Positions 13,734 through 17,362 of a stretch of DNA of 17,362 bases are shown here, piece by piece. A model generated the notes under the pieces. It did no database searches, was not told the origin of the DNA, and worked only from the letters and a program-made list of their open reading frames with translations. Within the stretch, counting starts at the first letter, position 1. The number at the start of each line of letters is the position of its first letter. The position numbers and the translations under genes are program-made. Origin of the DNA: a bacterium (lineage in GTDB: Bacteria; Desulfobacterota; GWC2-55-46; DRQE01); the NCBI GenBank assembly GCA_027017505.1, contig JALUQR010000057.1:18131-35492 (forward strand), given 5' to 3'.

Positions 13734-15353
13734 ATGGACACCCTTCCCGAAAGGATAAACCGCCTTAAGGACAGCACCATTGTGCTGATTATAGGGGTGC
13801 TGGTTCTTTCCCTCTACGGTGTGCTCATACACATGGAGCCCGTACCACAGATAATGGAGGCCAGGTGTGTGGTGAGTGCAAGGGAATGCGTTGAGGATGG
13901 CAACTGGTTTGTGGTTACAATGAACCACGAGCCACGCATAAGAAAGCCACCACTGCCAGCATGGTTTGCCGCACTCTCCATGAAGCTTGCAGGCACAACC
14001 AGCAGTATATATGTTGCCCGCATACCTGTCATACTCATGGCGTTTCTTTCTGCGGTAAGCGTTTATCTTTTCTCGCGAAACTGGTTCGATAAGGTCCACG
14101 GCCTTGCATCAGCCATCGTGGTGGTAACAAGCGGAGTAATGCTGTATGAGGGAAAGCGCATCCAGTGGGATATCTTTGCCTCTGCATTTGCATTTTGCGG
14201 GGTATGGGCATTATACAGGGCACTCGGAGATACCCGCAGAAGGGCCCTCTGGGCTGTTGGGGCCGTGTTTCTGTGGGCACTTTCTATAATGAGCAAGGGC
14301 CCTGTAACGCTCTATTCTGTTATGCTACCCTTCCTTGTTGCAATGGCCATTACAGAAGGGGTGAGGAATGTCAGATGGCATGTGGTGGCAGGTGTAATTG
14401 CAGGCTCCGTGGTGCTCGGGTCTGTCTGGTATATGGCAGTATATCTGGTGTATCCTGAAACCTTCCGTATACTGGGCGAAGAGGTGCAGGCATGGTACAC
14501 AAGAAGGGTGAGGGGGTTTTTCCATTATTTCATCCACCTGCCTTTGTACCTTCTTCCATGGACATCTGCGTTTCTGGGCTCCCTTGCGCTACCATTCCTT
14601 AAAAGGGAAGGTGGCTATATTCTTTCAGAAGGGCGCAGGAAGGAGGTGTGGTTCTTTATCGTCTGGTTTGCCATTACACTTCTTCTTATAAGCCTTGTGC
14701 CAGAGAAAAAGACACGCTACTTTATGCCCGCCATGATGCCACCTGCCCTTCTTGTTGCCTCCTTCTTCAGGGAGGTTGGAGAGGACACCGTGGGGTTAAA
14801 AGGACCACTCAGGTGGTTCTGGTACGGACAGGTTGCAAGCCTGGTGTTAATTTCAGCAGGGGGAGTGATAGCCACAGTCTATATGTGGCTTGATGGGGCA
14901 CCCCTGTATGTGCCCGGTCTTGGTGTGGCCTTTGCAGGAGTACTCCTTCTGACATGGAGAAAGAGAAACCCCACTGGCCATGTCGTTATGGTCTTTCTTA
15001 CTGTTTTTCTTCTTTCAGTCACCACAACTGTTCTTGTAAGGGACTTTTACGAGCGCAGTGGCAAGTGGGACTTCAGGGGAGCCAGTCTTACCAGAACCGT
15101 GGTTGGAGACAGCCCCTTTTACTTCTACCGTTACAGAAATGAAAAGATAGTGTGGGCAACAGGTATTACTGGAAAGCTCATAAAAGGGGATACCTCACCT
15201 GAGCCACCCTTTAAGGTTATTGTGGAGGATAGATACCTTGAAAGCTTCAGCCAGTGGGCAGAAAAAAGCGGGTTTGTATACCGCAGGATACACAGCTTTA
15301 CCTACAACAGGGAGGGCAACCTCTATATTATATTCCAGGTCCACAGAAGATAA
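13734..15353 (+). CDS. ArnT-like GT39 membrane glycosyltransferase
   Basis: This 539-residue inner-membrane protein has about 12 hydrophobic segments and the ArnT/PMT pattern. There is an acidic motif in the first periplasmic loop (MEARCVVSARECVEDGNW, 41-58), then RKPPLPAW (70-77), GKRIQWD (140-146), SKGP (187-190) and KKTRYFMPAMMPPALL (325-340). The C-terminal soluble part (about 440-539) is shorter than in ArnT. ArnT moves 4-amino-arabinose from undecaprenyl phosphate to lipid A. The sugar and acceptor here are unknown. The usual DE pair of the first loop is ME here, so the Asp is absent. It starts 12 bp after the LAB_N stop with no clear Shine-Dalgarno site. The gene order GT2, small membrane protein, GT39 argues for a single pathway. 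Confidence 0.85.
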   Translation: MDTLPERINRLKDSTIVLIIGVLVLSLYGVLIHMEPVPQIMEARCVVSARECVEDGNWFVVTMNHEPRIRKPPLPAWFAALSMKLAGTTSSIYVARIPVILMAFLSAVSVYLFSRNWFDKVHGLASAIVVVTSGVMLYEGKRIQWDIFASAFAFCGVWALYRALGDTRRRALWAVGAVFLWALSIMSKGPVTLYSVMLPFLVAMAITEGVRNVRWHVVAGVIAGSVVLGSVWYMAVYLVYPETFRILGEEVQAWYTRRVRGFFHYFIHLPLYLLPWTSAFLGSLALPFLKREGGYILSEGRRKEVWFFIVWFAITLLLISLVPEKKTRYFMPAMMPPALLVASFFREVGEDTVGLKGPLRWFWYGQVASLVLISAGGVIATVYMWLDGAPLYVPGLGVAFAGVLLLTWRKRNPTGHVVMVFLTVFLLSVTTTVLVRDFYERSGKWDFRGASLTRTVVGDSPFYFYRYRNEKIVWATGITGKLIKGDTSPEPPFKVIVEDRYLESFSQWAEKSGFVYRRIHSFTYNREGNLYIIFQVHRR

Positions 15354-15369
15354 ACACAGGGTTCAACAA

Positions 15370-17286
15370 TCACAGGGCAGGGGTTTCCTTCTTCCGGGGT
15401 TGGAAGTTTGTCCTGCAGTAGGGGCAGAACTTCCACTCGCTTTCTCTGTGGCGTCCACAGGATGGACACCTTGAGACCACAGAGTATCCGCAATAGGGGC
15501 ATGTAACGAAGTCTGACTTGAGGGGCCTTGCACACCCCTTGCAAAAGATTATCTCCTCTTTCACATAGAGCACCCTCAGAAGTTCATCCACAGAGGTTAT
15601 GCCATCTTTAATCTTCTCTATGCCGTCCTCCACCATGTACTTCATGCCACTGTCCACCGCTGCCTTCAGTATGGCCTCTTCGGGGGCATCGCCCGTTATG
15701 AGCTCCTTTATGAAGCTGTTACACACCAGAACCTCAAACACACCAATTCTGCCCTTGTAGCCTGTCTTGTCGCAGGCATTGCATCCCTTTGCCCTGTAGA
15801 AGTATACGGACTTTTCAGGGGAGAAGGTTATACCCAGTTTGAGAAGGTCCTCCTTTGTGGGCACATAGGCCTCCTTGCAGGCGTTGCAGAGCTTTCTTAC
15901 AAGCCGTTGGGCCACCACACCATTGAGTGAGGACGCTATAAGATAGGACTCAATTCCCAGGTCTTTAAGCCTTGTTATTGCAGAGACCGCTGTGTTGGTA
16001 TGGAGTGTGGAAAGCACCAGATGGCCTGTAAGGGATGCCTGTATGGCTATCCTTGCTGTTTCCACATCCCTCATCTCACCCACCATGATTACATCGGGGT
16101 CCTGTCTCAGCACAGAACGCAGGGTGTAGGCAAAGGTGAGCCCTGTTTTCTCGTTTATTGCAACCTGGTTTACACCCTTAAGCTCGTACTCTATGGGGTC
16201 TTCAAGGGTTATTATGTTTATGGCCTCTTTTTTTATGTGGTTTATCATGGCATAGAGGGTTGAGCTCTTGCCACTTCCTGTTGGGCCTGTAACGAGCACT
16301 ACGCCCTGTGGCACCTCTATGAGGGATTTAAGACGCTTGAGGTCTGCATCCTTGAGACCGAGCTCCTCTATCCTCATTATTGCCCTTGCAGAGTCAAGCA
16401 CCCTTATGACTATGTCCTCTCCGTACTGTATCGGAAGGGTGGATACCCTCAAGTCTATCTCTCTGCCCTCCACCCTTATCTTTATCCTTCCGTCCTGGGG
16501 TATGCGTTTTTCCGCTATGTCCATCCTTGCCATTATTTTTATCCTTGAGGTTACAGCCCCCTGCACCCACTTTGGTAGCTGTAACACCTCTCTCAGGAGT
16601 CCATCCACCCTTTCCCTTATGACCACTGACTTCTCCCTCGGCTCTATGTGGATGTCACTTGCACGGTTCTTTATGGCGTGGTAGATGATGTTGTTCACCA
16701 TCCGTATGATGGGAGGAGACTTGCCCTTTCTTATGGCCTCTTCGAGCTCTATGTCCTGGACCATCTCCACGGTCTCTGGCACCAGCTCAACAAAACCATG
16801 GCTCATCTTCTCAAGGACCTCCTGAAGGGGTTCTGACAGGTGGTAGTAGCGCTGTATGGCATTCTGTATCTGCGTCTGGGTGGAGACCGCAGGCCTTACA
16901 TTCATGCCAGAGACAAACTCTATGTCCTTTATGGCCTCAAAGTTAAGCGGGTCTGCCATGACCACTGTGAGCACCTTGTTGTCTATGCTCACGGGTATGG
17001 CCATGTGCTTTTTGGCTATCTTCTCTGGCACCTTCTCTATGGCCTCTGGTTCCACAACCGCGGTGGAAAGGTCCACATAGGGTATGCCGAGCTGGACAGA
17101 GAGGGTTCTGGCTATGTCCTCTTCAGTGGCAAAACCAAGCTCTATGAGGGTCTCACCAAGTCTTTTGTGCCTTTTTTTCTGCTCCTCAATGCTTCTTGCA
17201 AGCTGTTCCTCTGTTATGAGGCCTGACTCAATGAGTATCTCACCGAGCTTCTTCGAGGTATAGTGGTATTTGGCAGGAAGGTTCAT
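15370..17286 (-). CDS. Type IV pilus/type II secretion assembly ATPase (PilB/GspE family) with C-terminal double zinc ribbon
   Basis: The 638-residue protein powers pilus or pseudopilus extension from the inner-membrane base. An MshEN domain comes first: two 24-residue motifs at 13-36 and 42-65 with a 5-residue spacer, the layout of c-di-GMP-binding MshEN. The ATPase core has the Asp box TLEDPIEYEL (360-369), Walker A GPTGSGKSS (334-342), Walker B-like VIMVGEMRD with Glu404, and the His box GHLVLSTLHTN (421-431). A CxxC pair (467/470 and 502/505) binds the usual GspE zinc. Beyond the normal family end near 575, eight Cys form four CxxC knuckles (582/585, 596/599, 607/610, 621/624), like two zinc ribbons. 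PilB and GspE cannot be told apart here without neighbours. It starts 4 bp after the stop of an upstream gene on the same strand. Confidence 0.93.
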   Translation of the reverse strand: MNLPAKYHYTSKKLGEILIESGLITEEQLARSIEEQKKRHKRLGETLIELGFATEEDIARTLSVQLGIPYVDLSTAVVEPEAIEKVPEKIAKKHMAIPVSIDNKVLTVVMADPLNFEAIKDIEFVSGMNVRPAVSTQTQIQNAIQRYYHLSEPLQEVLEKMSHGFVELVPETVEMVQDIELEEAIRKGKSPPIIRMVNNIIYHAIKNRASDIHIEPREKSVVIRERVDGLLREVLQLPKWVQGAVTSRIKIMARMDIAEKRIPQDGRIKIRVEGREIDLRVSTLPIQYGEDIVIRVLDSARAIMRIEELGLKDADLKRLKSLIEVPQGVVLVTGPTGSGKSSTLYAMINHIKKEAINIITLEDPIEYELKGVNQVAINEKTGLTFAYTLRSVLRQDPDVIMVGEMRDVETARIAIQASLTGHLVLSTLHTNTAVSAITRLKDLGIESYLIASSLNGVVAQRLVRKLCNACKEAYVPTKEDLLKLGITFSPEKSVYFYRAKGCNACDKTGYKGRIGVFEVLVCNSFIKELITGDAPEEAILKAAVDSGMKYMVEDGIEKIKDGITSVDELLRVLYVKEEIIFCKGCARPLKSDFVTCPYCGYSVVSRCPSCGRHRESEWKFCPYCRTNFQPRKKETPAL

Positions 17287-17290
17287 CTAA

Positions 17291-17362
17291 TCATATATAG
17301 AGTGTAAGGTTCGCATCCTTTACTATGTCCATAAACGCAACGAACCCTGTTACCTGGTCAAC
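17291..17362 (-). CDS. C-terminal end of an unrecognised protein (5' truncated by window edge)
   Basis: Read from the window edge on the minus strand, the frame encodes 23 residues beginning VDQVTGFVAFMDIV and ending LTLYI before a TGA at 17291-17293. The other two minus-strand frames hit stops quickly. The stop lies 4 bp from the pilus ATPase ATG, as expected for an operon partner. The fragment is too short to assign to a family. Confidence 0.5.
   Translation of the reverse strand, partial: VDQVTGFVAFMDIVKDANLTLYI

Noticed and set aside
16268..16684. Plus-strand frame opposite the pilus ATPase
   Set aside because: It covers the Walker A region of a clear PilB/GspE gene in reverse, and its sequence is low-complexity Ser/Leu/Thr typical of a shadow frame.

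Overview
The window looks like the chromosome of a Gram-negative bacterium, probably thermophilic or anaerobic and from a deep-branching group such as Nitrospirota, Thermodesulfobacteriota or Aquificota. The taxonomy is a low-confidence guess. It rests on very heavy use of AGG/AGA (Arg) and ATA (Ile) codons, tightly packed genes, a lipoprotein and secreted proteins, a lipid-A-type membrane domain and a type IV pilus/type II secretion ATPase. I see no mobile element, tRNA, rRNA or CRISPR array.

Region 1 (1-396) is the 3' end of a class I SAM methyltransferase. Region 2 (522-5693) is a tight run of soluble metabolic genes: gamma-carbonic anhydrase-like protein, Ppx/GppA phosphatase, guaB, guaA and a LOG-family nucleotide hydrolase. 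Neighbours overlap by 4 bp or lie 0-6 bp apart. The last four form a guanine-nucleotide module: GMP synthesis from IMP, likely pppGpp or polyphosphate hydrolysis, and NMP hydrolysis.

Region 3 (5718-10728) continues on the same strand into an envelope module of four genes. These encode a TPR/CsgG-domain lipoprotein, a large secreted protein with a transglutaminase-like Cys-His core and C-terminal TPRs, a small secreted helical protein, and a ribbon-helix-helix (RHH) protein. I do not recognise this as a described system and rate it the best candidate for novelty.

Region 4 (10774-15353) is a lipid-linked glycosylation block. A GT39-like membrane glycosyltransferase is followed, after a 99-bp gap with a plausible promoter, by a GT2 glycosyltransferase, a 95-residue LAB_N/SemiSWEET-like membrane protein and an ArnT-like GT39 enzyme. 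The last three fit the scheme of making, flipping and transferring a polyprenyl-phosphate sugar.

Region 5 (15370-17362) is on the minus strand and converges on region 4 with only 16 bp between stop codons. It holds a PilB/GspE ATPase with a near-consensus MshEN c-di-GMP-binding N-terminus and an unusual C-terminal double zinc ribbon. The last 23 codons of an unrecognised upstream gene end 4 bp before it.

Only one intergenic gap exceeds 100 bp (397-521), and no strong rho-independent terminator is visible anywhere. Most of 522-12543 may therefore be read as one long transcript.
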